This document shows, piece by piece, positions 13,155-26,000 of a stretch of DNA of 64,000 nucleotides. The notes under the pieces are model-generated. The model worked only from the letters and a program-made list of their open reading frames with translations. It was not told where the DNA came from and ran no database searches. Origin of the DNA: Litoditis marina (taxonomy: Eukaryota > Nematoda > Chromadorea > Rhabditida > Rhabditidae); NCBI GenBank assembly GCA_964036275.1, contig OZ038433.1, positions 55,197,902 to 55,261,901 of the forward strand, in the 5' to 3' direction. Numbering within the stretch: the stretch's first letter is position 1; each line of letters starts with the position of its first letter. Made by a program: the position numbers and the translations under genes.

Positions 13155-13640
13155 AGCACCAATTCCGTCCACGACAGAATTCGACGAAATCGCCAAAACA
13201 GTCGAAAAACGGCCCGACATGTCGCGACGGCGGGAAAAATCTTCGGATCTTTTCAAATTCTTGGCATTTCTTCTCAAATATGAGTGAAATTTTCAGCATT
13301 CCAAAAGTGTAATGAACAATAAAACGAGATTTCACTTTTTTTGATAAATTCCAACATTATTTCGGCAAATAGTAGATTTTTAAATGAATTGGCGTGATTT
13401 TCTTTATTCAGAACCATTATGTACTTGATTCTATTGTAATGCCTTTTTGGCCTTAAAAGATGAGAATCTATTTTTTTTCTTTAAATTCGTGGATTATGAA
13501 CGTTTATTCATATGTATAATACTATATTGAAGTGATCGGGATGTGTTTACACCTAAAATTGCCGCAAAAGTGCTAATTTTGAATTTCGTCGCGACATGTC
13601 GGGATATGCCGACAGTCGGAATTCTGTCGTGCGCCCCGCG
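13155..13640. repeat. Putative inverted-repeat element with CCCGACATGTCGCGAC arms
   Basis: CGACAGAATTC and CCCGACATGTCGCGACG near 13170-13230 recur inverted near 13585-13635. The outer limits are not well defined and no transposase frame is present. Confidence 0.55.
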
Positions 13641-14987
13641 CATCGCTGAACTGTTAGGTCAGTACGGAGCAGCTAGAATTTTCGAATCACACACGTCATA
13701 TGTGTTACGTGGTCTACGTGCCGTTCTTAACAGCTAGTTGTTATCGATCGATCGCGGCGAAATGACAATTGTTGTTTGGTTCATGGTTCATAAGAAGTGC
13801 GAAGCTCAATCAAATACATTATGCAAACTGCTACTATGGGGCGTTTTCATAGATATTCATCCCGTTCTCTTTACTCGGCTTCTAGTCTCAATCTCACCTC
13901 CATTCCATGCAATTTTATGTTCAATCAACCTTTCGGCTGGTGCAAGTTGAATCGTTTATTGCTCGATCTCCCTTGTCTGATTGGTACTTTGTAACCTTGC
14001 AAGCAAAACTGTCTTTTCCTTGAAAAAAATCCCCTAAAGTGCTTCTCTAGTAGAACCAACACTTTGGTCGCGAACCATTTCGTCAACCAATTGCCCTCCA
14101 AAGAACGATCATTCGCGAGCCGCGTCTATGTGCTACGTGAGATTTGTGAATTTAGGCGTTACGCGGGGGGCGTTTCTGGTGGTTCTCTCGCATCTTGCCT
14201 CGTGCTAGTTGCATCATCAAACACTCGTATAAAAGACACTCTCACTTCCTTAGACGTTTAGTCTGACCTAACATATTACCTCTGACTAGTGCAGTTCCAT
14301 ATTTCCATATTTGCTATCATCGACTATTTCTATTATCGAACAATTCGTTTTCATTGATTAGAATGGAAATGATTTCCGTTTGCGAAGTCAGCTGTGAGTG
14401 TTTTGTTGTTTCTTACTTTTTCGGTTGATGATTGGGCTTCTATTAGAGCATAGTAGACGCTCATTTCTTTTGTTCGTTGCCGCTTTTTTCAAGAATCAAG
14501 ATTGAACTTTGAACTAAGATTATCAGTTTTAGTTGCAGAGAGTAGATTTCCTACAGCTGGTTTCACGTTTTCCATTCCAAATTGTTGTGGACTATCGTTC
14601 TACTAACTACTGTTACTGTATCAGAATTTCTCTTAAAACTAGCAGGAAATGGTATCAAAATTTGTTGAAAAAGATCGAGAGACCGATTTCGGCTTTCTTT
14701 GTACGTCACCACGTCTCCAGGCAGTCTTAAGTGTCAGTGGTTCGGAACGTTAATCTGAACATAAATCTATTGGAAATTTAGATAGTTTAGAATAACGTAA
14801 CGACCATCCCTCCCTATTATTCTCCAGCAGCAACCTAGAATTAACCATTTTGTACCCTTCGTTCTTTCTTTTTCCATAGATCCTTGTTTTCGTTCATTAT
14901 TTTGCTGGCAGTAGGCTGGTTCCACCTTGTTTACCACTTTATCTCCAGTGTACTTGTTGTTGACACCCCCTTCCTTCCAGATTCCCC

Positions 14988-17062
14988 ATGCTGCTCTCGC
15001 GGACCTCTCGTTTCTCTCGCCTCTCCTCATTCCGTACACTCTGTGATGGAAAGGGGCGAACAACCACCGATCTGGGACAACAAGTGAAGGTAACTTATTT
15101 TCTTTTTTTCTTTTATCATTTTCCTAGAATATTTTTTCAAGGAACGTAAAATCTTCTATTATCTTTATTTTTAGGAATTTAGGTGTATTTTCACGTTGTT
15201 TCGTGATAGTTTCGTTCACAGCCACGGGGCAACTGTATATGTTTTTTTTTTAAATTTAGAAAATTTGGGATGAAACTTCAGAAGAGTTCATATAGCGAAA
15301 TCGAAATGTACTTAAAAACCTCGCAGTTTTGGGAATAGTCCTATTTAATAATTTAATTCATCATCGTCCTCATTTATTTTATTTGTTCACACACTACATT
15401 TCTTCTCTAGAATTGATTGGCCAACCGATTCAGTTATCAGTTTTTTACTGTGTTTAGTCGTCGGGTTTTTTAGGCTGAAAATGTATCTTCTGATATCGAG
15501 GGACACCGTCCCATGTATGCTAAAAAGGTGGATCACCAGAGCAAAATCATGGAACAACGATTCAAAAGTGTACACATAGGTTCGTTCATTTTCAAATTTA
15601 CAGATTTCTAGAGTTGAATATTGGATTTCTGTTATTTCCAATTATGACGGAAATTCACATTCAATTAAAAATTGAAAATTACATTGCTAAGCTAAGAGAT
15701 GAAACAAATAATAAGTTTTTTTAAAGTTTGAAATTAGAAAGAACTCTTAGTTCCGTTTCCGTCGTGGCAGAAGCGCACAAGCTTGAATTCTAGAATCAGC
15801 TGTGCAATTCATTTGTAGTGATGTATGTTTTGGTCGATAATCTTTGATAGAGTAGCATGCGGAAAACACGAGATAGTCAGAAGAGGGAGACAAACAAACA
15901 GTGTTTTTGTTTTTCATTTGGCGAGCTGGGCTAGAGTTAGTATCGTTTCTTCCACTCGCCACTATTCAGTTCGACTTCGACAATAATAATCCGAAATAGC
16001 AAAACTTGGCCCGTTTTTTTGTTTATTCGAGTCGAGGGACGCGGACGAGGTACTGCATATAAGTTTATCAATATAAATCTGACCAGGCGGACACATTGAA
16101 CTCTGCATATTCGTTCGAAATGCCTTGTTCATATTTATTAATATCAAGTACATTCATTTTTTTCATTAATACAACCAAATAATTCAGCACAGTGCACAAC
16201 TATATACCCGAGTCATAGGTGGTACTGACTTTCGTGCGACTGCGAGAAGCGATGGGTTTACTTGATAGTAGTATGTATGGTATATTGTTATATAATGATA
16301 AAAGAAAATATTATCGTTTTTTCCCCCTACTTCTGTTGACCAGAAAGTTGACTTTTTAGATAGCGGACATCGACCAACCAAGTGGCAACGTCGTTTCCTG
16401 GTTATCACCAAGTTGTACAACAAACAGTCGGAAATTCCCGAAATAGTCGCGTAAGTTCTCTTTTGCTCATTTCTCCTGACATCTGAATAGATTGTGAAAC
16501 ATCATGTTAAAGTAATCAGACGATTTGTGAGTATTACAAAAATGAATATTTGAATAATGGTCATAATGGACGATTGAGCTTTACTTTGCTTTGATTTTGA
16601 CATGGACCAAGACCAATCGAATTTTTGGCACTAAACACTGAGCTTTTGTAGTGATCTACTCGAATACGATCTTGAAACGTGTCTTTTTGAATGTTGTCTG
16701 TTTGAATACCTCTCATTTTGAGATTGACTGATGCTCAATTTGCCCGATTTCGATCTAGGCATGGTCACTTTTCGGAGTAACATTGAACATGAAGACTCTA
16801 GACAAAATTACAGTTAATTCGTGTTTTGAATCCCACATGCTCACTTTCGGTTCTCACATATTTCGCCCTGATACGGAACTATATCTACATCCCATATGTT
16901 TTCAGAAATGGTACGATGAACCGAATGCACGACCGCATGAGAGTTGTGTTCATTATCACCGCCTGTTTCGGTTTCTTCATCATTTTCGCCCTGGCCGAAA
17001 GGATGAACGCGTCACGAATAGACAGGGACAAGGCCAGTGGAAAGGTCGTCACCAGCATGTGA
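14988..17062 (+). CDS. FAM162 / UPF0389-family mitochondrial membrane protein
   Basis: Exons 14988..15089, 15474..15579, 16360..16450 and 16906..17062 read in phase to 151 aa. The N terminus MLLSRTSRFSRLSSFRT is rich in Arg and Ser without acidic residues, as in a mitochondrial targeting peptide. The family core follows: GHRPTKWQRRFLVITKLYN and SEIPEIVA (human FAM162A has the same RPT...K and IPE motifs), then one membrane helix, VVFIITACFGFFIIFALAE. FAM162A is linked to hypoxia-induced mitochondrial stress responses; the role in worms is unknown to me. The ATG is 7 nt after a TTCCAG, fitting trans-splicing. The 3' end is uncertain: reading through gives VVTSM-stop at 17062, but a GT at 17045 would splice in phase 0 to 18084 and on into the HIG1 gene. 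Confidence 0.78.
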
Positions 17063-18137
17063 AACATTTCACTCAGTTAGTGATCACATTTTCTATGTTT
17101 CTAGTCTCTAGGTGTTATGCCCCATTAAGTATGCTCTAGAATCATACCATCTAGAGCTGATATGGTGAAATGACTATTTGTATTACGAATTCTAGTTTTT
17201 TGACTCGAATGTGACTTTAAACTTTAACTTCATAAAAGAAAATCTGAAGTGAATTCTACTTGACTCATTGAGTAGTATTGATCACTGGTATCGTTCTGCT
17301 GTATAGTAGTTGAATACGCGATATTATGATGTATCAGAATAAGACTGTAAATGAGCAGGAGAGTGTTCCTGTTAGTTTTTATAGGCTAGATAGTTCATAT
17401 TTACTCATGTCATTCATTTGCGGTGTCCAATTGTACAGCTTAATGTGAAACTGGTTTTTGTTTGTCAATATTTGTATTGTGTAAAATAACGCTCATTCGA
17501 AAGAGATTTATGAAATTTTTGTTTATTTCTGTTTTCAATATTGCGGCGTCGTTCATTCGATCATTTGATTCTGTTCCATTTATGATTATTGCTCATTTTG
17601 TCATGCATTATTCTTGTTGTTTTATTGTTGCGTAATCATGTTATAGAAGTTACAAAAGTCTACTACCACACAAGCAATCAACAATGGGCCTGTTCCGAAA
17701 AGTCTTCATGTCCGCAGCTGGAATTCACGAGCAGCAAGCACCCGAACACGTTGGTTTTCTCATCGTATTTGTAGAAATCCTCTAGATTACAACAATAATT
17801 CCAAAAATGACAACCCTTAAGTTTCCTTGTGGAATTGGCCAGTTTCATTTGGAGAAATTAGTTAGTGGGTACTTGGGCAGTTTCCCTCCAGTTGTGCGAC
17901 TTGCGAGTATTGTAAGATTCACAGAAATGTCCTTGTGCGAAGAAAAAATTAGGGAATGTTTCTCTCATAATCTGACCAACTTGCTTAACCAGCTAGGAAA
18001 ATTCCCCACATTCCCATTGAGGACGTGGAAAGGTTGATTTACAGTAATTCATAATCTATTATTACATTTTTTTCTTGGTTCAGGAGGCGAAGAAGGGCTC
18101 GTATGAATGGAAACAGGAGCATTTGACGGCTGATCAA

Positions 18138-21100
18138 ATGAAGCGAACCAACAACAACAGCGATCGATTCAGTGGGGTTCGTTTTTCTGCCATATTATCG
18201 ATTTTTACAAAGTTCAGAAGGTGCTCTCAAACTAGCTACTTCTTCTAATCTTTAAACTCAAGGAGCCTGACCATCTATCAGAACTCGAATTAATTAAATT
18301 TCATTTGAATACGGCTCTTTTTCTAGTTTCAAGATATTCATGAGGAATTTTGAATTCAGATACACCATACACCTCCTAGTAGTGGGGCCAACTTGTTTCT
18401 CATCCAAGTTTTAACAGACACATCCGCGATCCAATGAAGCGTTTGAGTTCATTTTGTTTTCAGATTCCCGCAATTCCTCGTGATATCGGTCTAGCTGGTG
18501 GCAAAGCTGTTGGAGGAAAACAGAAGGGTGGTGCGTTAGTTGGGCTGAAATTATGTTAAATTCATGAAAAAGTGGGGGCCCAACGACTGTGAGATTTGTC
18601 TTCTGCTGTGCGCCCCTTAGACAGCTACTCTCAAATGGAGCAGCTACTGCTACAAAAACCAAAAAATACTTATATACTCAAGTATAACTGTTCATTACAA
18701 ACATACAAAAGTCGTAAAATATTTTTTCAAACCTGTAAACTAGAATCTGCAAATAACCGAAAAATACTAATATACTCAAGTATAACTGTTCATTACAAAC
18801 ATACAAAAGTCGTAAAATATTTTCTCAAACCTGTAAACTAGAATCTACAAATCACAGCTGCGAACGAGAGAACAACTGTTGAATAACATAAAAAACGTTA
18901 TAGTAGCTAGAATTGAAGTAATGACAAAAAATGCCAACCATTGTGCACAAAACCAGGAACTCTATAATTGACTACGTTGAGTTAACATCTGTGATTTGTA
19001 GATTCTAGTTTACAGGTTTGAGAAAATATTTTACGACTTTTGTATGTTTGTAATGAACAGTTATACTTGAGTATATTAGTATTTTTCGGTTATTTGCAGA
19101 TTCTAGTTTACAGGTTTGAAAAAATATTTTACGACTTTTGTATGTTTGTAATGAACAGTTATACTTGAGTATATAAGTATTTTTTGGTTTTTGTAGCAGT
19201 AGCTGCTCCATTTGAGAGTAGCTGTCTAAGGGGCGCACAGCAGAAGACAAATCTCACAGTCGTTGGGCCCCCACTTTTTCATGAATTTTTCTCTTTTTGT
19301 ATACATACCGTAGGTATGTAGAGAGGTGGTTTGATCTGTACGGTGCAGATAAAATTGTTTTCTTAATGAACCACTTGTCAAGTATTACCACCATTCGAAA
19401 AAAAAATGACGTCAACATTGCAGTTCTGAAAACTTACTTTGTCTGCCCTTCAGATTCCCAGAATACGTCATGTTTGAATGAAGTTTCATCGTGAATTGAC
19501 CATTTTTAAGAAACTTTCAGCATTCAAAACATATTTCACGTCAATTTTTTCTAAGTTGACGTAATCTGAGATCTGGCCTCCTGAATTCCAGAATAAGTCA
19601 TATAAAGATAAAGTTTCATCGTTAATATACCATTTTGGAGATATTTTCACATTTGAAAATATATGTGACGTCAACTTTGCACTTTTCCAAAATGACGTCA
19701 TCTGGTCTCCAGAATCCCAGAATACGTGACTGTTAGATTGAGTTCCACCGTTAATTGACCCTTTCTAAGATATTACCATCATTTGAAAATATATGTGACG
19801 TTAACTTTGCACTTTTCAAAAATGACGTCATCCGGCTTTCAGAATCCCAGAATACGTCATGTTTAGATAAAGTTTCACCGTTAATACCCCACTTGCCAAC
19901 TATTATCATCATTTGAAAACATATTAGACGTCAACTTTGAACTTTTGAATATGACGTCATCTGGCTTTCAGAATCTCAGAATACGACACCTTTCGATGGA
20001 GCTCTATCGTTAATAACCCACTTGCCAACTATTGTCATCATTTGGAGAAATATTTGACGTCAACTTTGCACTTTTCCAGTATTACGTCCCCTGGCCTCCA
20101 GAATCTCAGATAACGACATGTTTAGATGAAGTTCTATCGTTATTAAACCACCTGCCCACTATTATTATCATTTGAAGAATAATTTGACGTCAACTTTGTA
20201 CTTTTCAAATTTGACGTCATCTGGCCTTCAGAATCCCGGAATACGACACCTTTCGATGGAGATCCATCGTTAATAACCCACTGCCAACTATTATCATCAT
20301 TTGGAGAAATATTTGACGTCAACTTTGCACTTTTCAAAGATGACGTCATCGGGTCTCCAGAATCCTAAATGACGTCACCGATAGAATACTTTTTACTTAA
20401 ATTAAAGTCACGATGGTATCATATTTAAATTTTCATCGAAATTGGTCAGTGTTACCCTAAGTTACAAGACAGTTTGCATAACCGACCTGACAGAGAGAGG
20501 GAGAGAGCGTGCTAAATGGAGAGACGCAGAGACTTTAATTCAAAAGGCTGTAATTTGGTGAGAAAAGATTTTTTTCAAAAAAAAATTTGCGTAGCTGGGC
20601 ATTGAGTAGGAATCCTATCATGACTCCAAAACTCAGCAAAATCGGTTCAGTTACGGTCTAGATAGTATTGTGTAAACGCCCGGAAGAACGGAAGGAAGGA
20701 AGGAAACACGACGGAAGTTGGCGCTCTGGATGAAGCGAAAACGTCATAACTTGGCTCAAACTCAACGGATTTCGTTCAAATTTGGAACACAACTTGCAAA
20801 TACGCTGTAGAACATTTCCAAATTCATAAAAGTTTTGTTTTGCGAATTTGAGCTTTTTTATGAGAAAACAAAAAAACGGAGGCGCGCATTAGCCGGACCA
20901 AAGACAAATCTCGCACAGCGCTTCGCGCTGCGCGCGATATAAATGTTGTTTCAATCGGGCTACGGTTACGGGGATTTGTCTGAATCGTCATTACTGTTTT
21001 CTTAATTCATTGTTTTCATTATATAATAGTGAATGTTCATATTTAATACCGTAATTCGTCTACTCAAACTATAAATAGCGTGACATATGTCGTCTGGTCA

Positions 21101-21667
21101 AATAAGTATTCACTTGTAGTTTTCATCAAGGATGTTTTGTTTCAGGAGTTATGAGTCAAGCATCGAGTAATCCCGGTGTCATCCTCGGAATGGGTCTCAC
21201 CACACTCGCTCTTCTGGGAATGTTCAAGTGGGTTACATCGATGTACTTGTATCGCTTCAGGACGAAAATATTCACTTGAACTAGTTGACTATTCGTTTAC
21301 GGAAAATGTGGGAGATCGGATGTTCTATAATACTACATAACATCGCAGTAACACGTAGAACGTTTCACTATATTTACGCGGTAAACGTTCAATTTCGAAT
21401 AACGTAATCCGTTAACTTTTATGGCAAGTTTGAAATTTGACTCGACTTACTGTCGACAATAGATCAAAATATCAAAGTGACTGTTTCAGGTCCTCTTTTC
21501 TGGGCGACAAACTGGGTGCCCAGAAGTACATGCAGTACCGTATCATGGCCCAGTTCTTCACCGTGACTGCCCTGGTGGCCGGAGTGACCATTTTCGGATC
21601 GACGTACGAGGACGAAAACGTCGTCAAGGCAAAGGCGCCCATGCCAGCAGCGGTAGCCCCCCAGTAA
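18138..21667 (+). CDS. HIG1-domain protein (Rcf1/HIGD family), respiratory supercomplex factor
   Basis: Exons 18084..18176 (coding at least from ATG 18138), 18464..18527, 21146..21227 and 21490..21667; 120 aa if translation starts at 18138. The core reads IPAIPRDIGLAGGKAVGGK, then SNPGVILGMGLTTLALLGMF (helix 1), a short loop GDKLGAQKYMQYR, and IMAQFFTVTALVAGVTIFG (helix 2), with the R..AQ.....A pattern of HIG1 domains. These proteins sit in the mitochondrial inner membrane and assist cytochrome c oxidase and supercomplex assembly. The first exon is open in frame from its acceptor at 18084, giving 18 more residues and an in-phase junction to the FAM162-like gene upstream, so a fused product is possible. 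The 2.6-kb intron 18528-21145 holds a foldback element and a minisatellite. AATAAA lies at 22082. The donor of exon 2 could also be 3 nt further on. Confidence 0.82.
18555..19290. mobile_element. Foldback DNA element with very long terminal inverted repeats
   Basis: About 290 bp at each end are almost perfect reverse complements: AAATTCATGAAAAAGTGGGG at the left, its complement at 19270-19290. The arms even encode the same 81-residue open frame on opposite strands, which is an artefact of symmetry. Each arm contains an internal direct duplication (TATAACTGTTCATTACAAAC twice). The unique centre is only about 130 bp and has no transposase, so it is non-autonomous. Near-identity of the arms implies recent insertion or gene conversion. 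It lies in a HIG1 intron. Confidence 0.88.
19405..20385. repeat. Minisatellite, about 130-bp unit with TGACGTCA palindromes
   Basis: Seven to eight diverged units carry TTTGACGTCAACTTTGCACT, then TGACGTCATCTGG and a CAGAATCCCAGAATACG block. Successive TGACGTCAT sites are near 19693, 19822, 19953, 20211 and 20341, so the period is close to 130. Each unit has two CRE-like palindromes. It is the middle of the large HIG1 intron. Confidence 0.88.
20386..20960. repeat. Repeat-like intronic DNA of mixed composition
   Basis: Contains GAAGGAAGGAAGGAAA, a GC hairpin (CAGCGCTTCGCGCTG near 20918) and AAAACGTCATAACTTGGCTC. No coding frame is supported. It looks like part of a transposon or a degenerate repeat. 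Confidence 0.45.
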
Positions 21668-22680
21668 AGCCACTTGGTACTCGTTCGAGTACTTTTACTT
21701 CATCTTTAGATTAGTTCCTCATATCTCTCATTCGACTACTGTTTCATACTCCAAAGTAAGCCTACAAATACTTTGAAAAAGTAGATTTCTAATGTACTTA
21801 CTTGATGTATGAAATAGTAATCATCGGGTAACTAGTTTGTGTGTTTCCTCCGGTCTGCCCTCTTATCCCAATGTTCTCTTGCAATCTATAGCCCGTAGTC
21901 CACTCTATGAGTGTAAATTTCGTGTAGAGCTGGTTATCAATAACGTATGTGCAACTAGTGAAGTTTGACTCTCATCCTATCACGATTTCTCTACTCTATA
22001 TTTTGCGAACTAGATTAGTGGATAATCCCGTAATTCTTTCATATTCGTCAAATGAAATTGTATACTCGTGTAAAGTTTGTCAATAAAATGTTTTTTTGTC
22101 AAGCGTAATTACTTGCCGCAATCGTGTAAATGGTGCTCTATTGATTTTCACAGTTTCTGGTGGTGAAACATGCGAGTGTTATCAGTCCATGCGAGTGCTC
22201 ATACTTTGTAGTGGTCGTTTTGCTATGAATGTTCTTCATATATTCTTAGTTTTAAAAAGATTTCACGATTACCACAGCCGACTATAAATAATAGCTGCGA
22301 AACATTCGACCGTGCTTAACACAACTTGTACCATATATGGAGCTGTTTTGCATGACAATTTTTATTAGGTGATTTACCAAATAACGAACAAATGTCGCTG
22401 TACTAAACACAAATTTTGAATATGAGCAACTTTTTTTGAAACAACACTGGAATATTTTCGGAAAACTATGTGTTTTTTTGAATCGAAAGGTCCGTACTTC
22501 ATTACGTACTGAGAGGGTGGAACCTCCTCTAAAAATGTTTTAGCAGCTCCAATCATAAAATTATAGTGTAGTCTCAACCGCGGTCCCGAAACATGTTATA
22601 TTAAACTGATGGTACCAATTTTTCTCTTTATCTTTATCTTTCTCTTATTCTCTCTCTCTATCTCTAACTCTCTCTCTCTC

Positions 22681-22715
<35 letters not shown>

Positions 22716-22791
22716 TTCTCTCCCTCTCTCTTCCTTTCTCTCTTTCTCTCTCCCCCTCTCTCTCTCCCCTCTCTCTCTCTCCCTCTCTCTT

Positions 22792-22840
<49 letters not shown>

Positions 22841-22881
22841 TTCTCTTCCTTTCTCTTCCTTTCTCTCTTTCTCTCTCCCCC

Positions 22882-22915
<34 letters not shown>

Positions 22916-23016
22916 TCATTGTCTCTTCTCTGTGAATCTTTTATTGATCCTCTGGTTTCTCAAGTGGAATAAGTTCTTTGATTTATGGACGAATCCCAAA
23001 ATACATATCTTTGCAG
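21668..23016. other. Spacer between HIG1 and LACTB-like genes
   Basis: Holds the HIG1 3' UTR, AATAAA at 22082, an ATGTTTCA motif at 22164 (minus), and a long (CT)n tract. No gene seen. Confidence 0.6.
22617..22925. repeat. (CT)n microsatellite, about 300 bp
   Basis: Nearly pure pyrimidine on the plus strand with interrupting CCC and TTT. The 107- and 108-residue frames through it are low complexity and not genes. Confidence 0.97.
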
Positions 23017-23025
23017 TTCATTCGA

Positions 23026-26000
23026 ATGGGTTTTCCCAATAAGCGAACTATTCTGGTTATATTGTTAATTGGATACGGCGTTGAGTTATATTATCATGAG
23101 CCGACCACTGAAATTCACTTGGACGGAACTGTGAGCAAAGAGTTCGAGACAGTACGAGAAACATTCAGGTGATCTAGACAATATTGAAGAGTGAAACTGA
23201 ATAAGTCAGAAAGTAACTGAAACTGACTGATCATACTATATAAGTTCTATCTGATGTACGCGTCCCGTTCTGTGAATGAATATTGTAGATGAATAGAGAC
23301 ATGACAATGTATTTTTCTATACTGCTTCATTCTTTCTGTTCCATTTTCTGGTCTTGCAGAGCCAATTTAGCTCAAGGATGGGAGCGTGGTGGAGCTGCTT
23401 TTGTAGCATATTACAAAGGAAAGAAGGTGAACATCAGAATCGGTGACACTATTTTCTTCTGTGTATCGTCAAACTACCTTTCTGCTTTCTTTTGTTATCC
23501 ATAATATTTGTTTACCGACATGCGTCGTATTTGCACGGTTTCATTCATTGTTCTTTTTTAAAGTTTTTTTGCTGATACTTCTTCATCCTCTAAATCACTG
23601 AACTAGGAAGAGTACAAATCCAAAATGCAGTTGCTGCACAGTGTATCGCTACTTAAAACTACACGATGACCACCCTTACTTAGGCCAAAGTTACAAATAG
23701 TACATAAACCTGGCCAATAGCAAAGGGGACGAGGGGTAAAGAGGACGAGGCTCGACAAAATAATTTTAGGTAAAATAATAATTATCAGTACTGAGGTGAT
23801 TACAATCACTATTAGTACCATATAAACGGTTTTAGTTAGCAATGTGAGCCGCAGAACCGATATATATCTCGTTTTACCAGATCTATTTGTCACACCCTCG
23901 TCCCCTTTGCTATTTCCCCAGAAAACTTCATATGACACATAAACAATAAATACCAACAACAAACATAATTTCGTTGACTATATTACAGGTAATAGATATC
24001 TGGGGTGGATATGCGGATGGCGAAAGTCACCGGCTCTGGAGAAAAGACACCATGAACATCGCCTTTTCCAGCACCAAGGCAAGTGAACTGCAGTCGAATG
24101 TTGTACCACTTATATAAAGTGTCAGATTCTTCGTAAAAACGTTGTTTGCGCGGTAGCTATTTGGTGGGATATATAAATTGTTCAGGCAATGGCAGCTCTA
24201 TGTGTGGCTGATTTGGTACAAAGTGGCCGCCTCGAGTACGACGATTTGGTGTCGAAACATTGGCCCGCGTTTGCACAGAATGGAAAAGAAAATGTGACTG
24301 TTCGATGGATTCTGAATCACCAGGTATTTGTTTCAAAGAAAAGATTATTCCTTTCGGGTCACAAACATAACATGAAGCACATAGGACACTTCCTGAAAGC
24401 GAGCCAAGCTCTTCAGTTTCGTTCTGTTTGTAATCTGATTTTTAGAAAACAGTCATTACAACCTTAAACAGAAATCTGGACTGTTTATTGCAAGTTCCCA
24501 ATGAAAAGTAAAACGGAGCATACATAGAAAATGTTGTGTCAGTTATCTAAAATATATCTGTGCAAACGTTCTTAGTGCCTTGGAATTGGAAAGTGTAGAT
24601 GTTTTTCAGTTCGCTGTGTTTGTAGTTTGATTGTATCTGGTTTTACCTAGAGTTCGGGAACGGTCTTGTGCAGATATAGGATTTGTAAAACCGTCGTGGA
24701 CACCGTACCATCGATTATGTAAGAGGCGGGGTTTGGCGAGGAGCCAGCCAGTCTGCGTATCATTGACCTACACACTCTCTCAACCGCTGGCAAATAGTCA
24801 ACGACCGCTCGCCCCGCATTGCGCAATCAATCGAACTCTCTGCTGTCTTTATGGGGGAAATGGCGACTACATGAACTATTTAGACAGACCAGTTGGATTC
24901 ACACTATATTCCCTTTGATAGAGTCCACATAACAGTCTGGAAATATTACTGGCACATTGCCAAAAATTCACATGGGAATGATGATAAGGACTATAAGTTT
25001 GCTCTGATATTTGGAAGTGTTGTTGTTTCAGTCTGGTTTGGCGTATACCGATGATTTCATTGATTTCGAGACAGGAAATGATCATCAATCGATAGCTCGT
25101 GTATTTGAAAAACAGGTGAGTGAAAAAGAGGTATTGGAGTTCTGCGCTTTCTGTCTGATTTCGATTCTATCTCGATTTGCTCGGATTAAACTCACAGGAC
25201 GTATATTTTAATGTTTATCTGCTCTACAGAGACAGCGAAGTGCTGAATCGATTGGGCAATCTCTGATTATATGCCAGCAGATTGAAGAATGTGTAGGTCA
25301 GAGAGCACATGCCCTGGACATCCGCCAACCTCCGCACACAAAAAGAAAGCGTTCAGATGTGAATAATATTCAGCCTAATATGAATTAACCCGACCCACTT
25401 GTGTTTCCCCTGGGGTGTTTCTCCAGCTTATGTTCAATTGGGTTTGTTTGTTTGTATGTTTGTTGTTGTTCAGAAACCCCATTGGCCTCCGGGAACTGCG
25501 ATTGGGTATCATGCTCTCTGTTATGGATGGTTGGTAGATCAAATAATCAGGAGAACTGATACGAGAAATAGAAGTGTTGGACAGTATTTCGAAGAGGAGT
25601 TCAGACAGAAACATGGTTGGTTTTTATCACTTTGAAACGAACGCTATTATGTTTGTTGTTCGATTCCGATGAGATGTTTGTTTTCCCAGGTTTGACTCTC
25701 TCTCAAACACCAGGTCGAGGAGAACGAATAGTTTATAAAACGACGAGATTTGAAATAAAAAGATTACGGTATTCATAAATTTGAACAGTAAACTGCAAGG
25801 TTTGATCTTGAACCACCATCAAATAGGCATTAGACTGTATTTTTATATCGCGCGCTAGACATTGAAACACGCTTACAGACCTGGATTTCTACATTGGGCT
25901 GCCGAATAAATTGGCATACCGCGTGGCTCGTCTCAAGGAACCGAACTTGAGGAATATTCTGGAGGAACTTGTTCATCGACCTTCCGATTTTAAAATTAGT

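Larger units (their letters stand above)
11002..14987. other. Divergent intergenic region between gbh and the FAM162-like gene
   Basis: Both genes point outward from this 4-kb spacer, so it should hold two promoters. I recognise no core promoter element. It holds an ATGTTTCA motif at 11953 (minus), a foldback element near 12719-12950, a telomere-like repeat at 12797, an element with GTCGCGACATGTCGGG arms (13155-13640), and scattered short frames without splice support. Confidence 0.6.

Noticed and set aside
18596..19250. Identical 81-codon frames facing each other
   Set aside because: They are the two arms of one foldback element; the identity follows from symmetry, not coding constraint.
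19405..20385. CRISPR-like array
   Set aside because: Regular 130-bp spacing comes from whole-unit tandem duplication with no unique spacers, in a eukaryotic intron.
22596..22935. Two open frames of over 100 codons on opposite strands
   Set aside because: They are translations of a (CT)n microsatellite.
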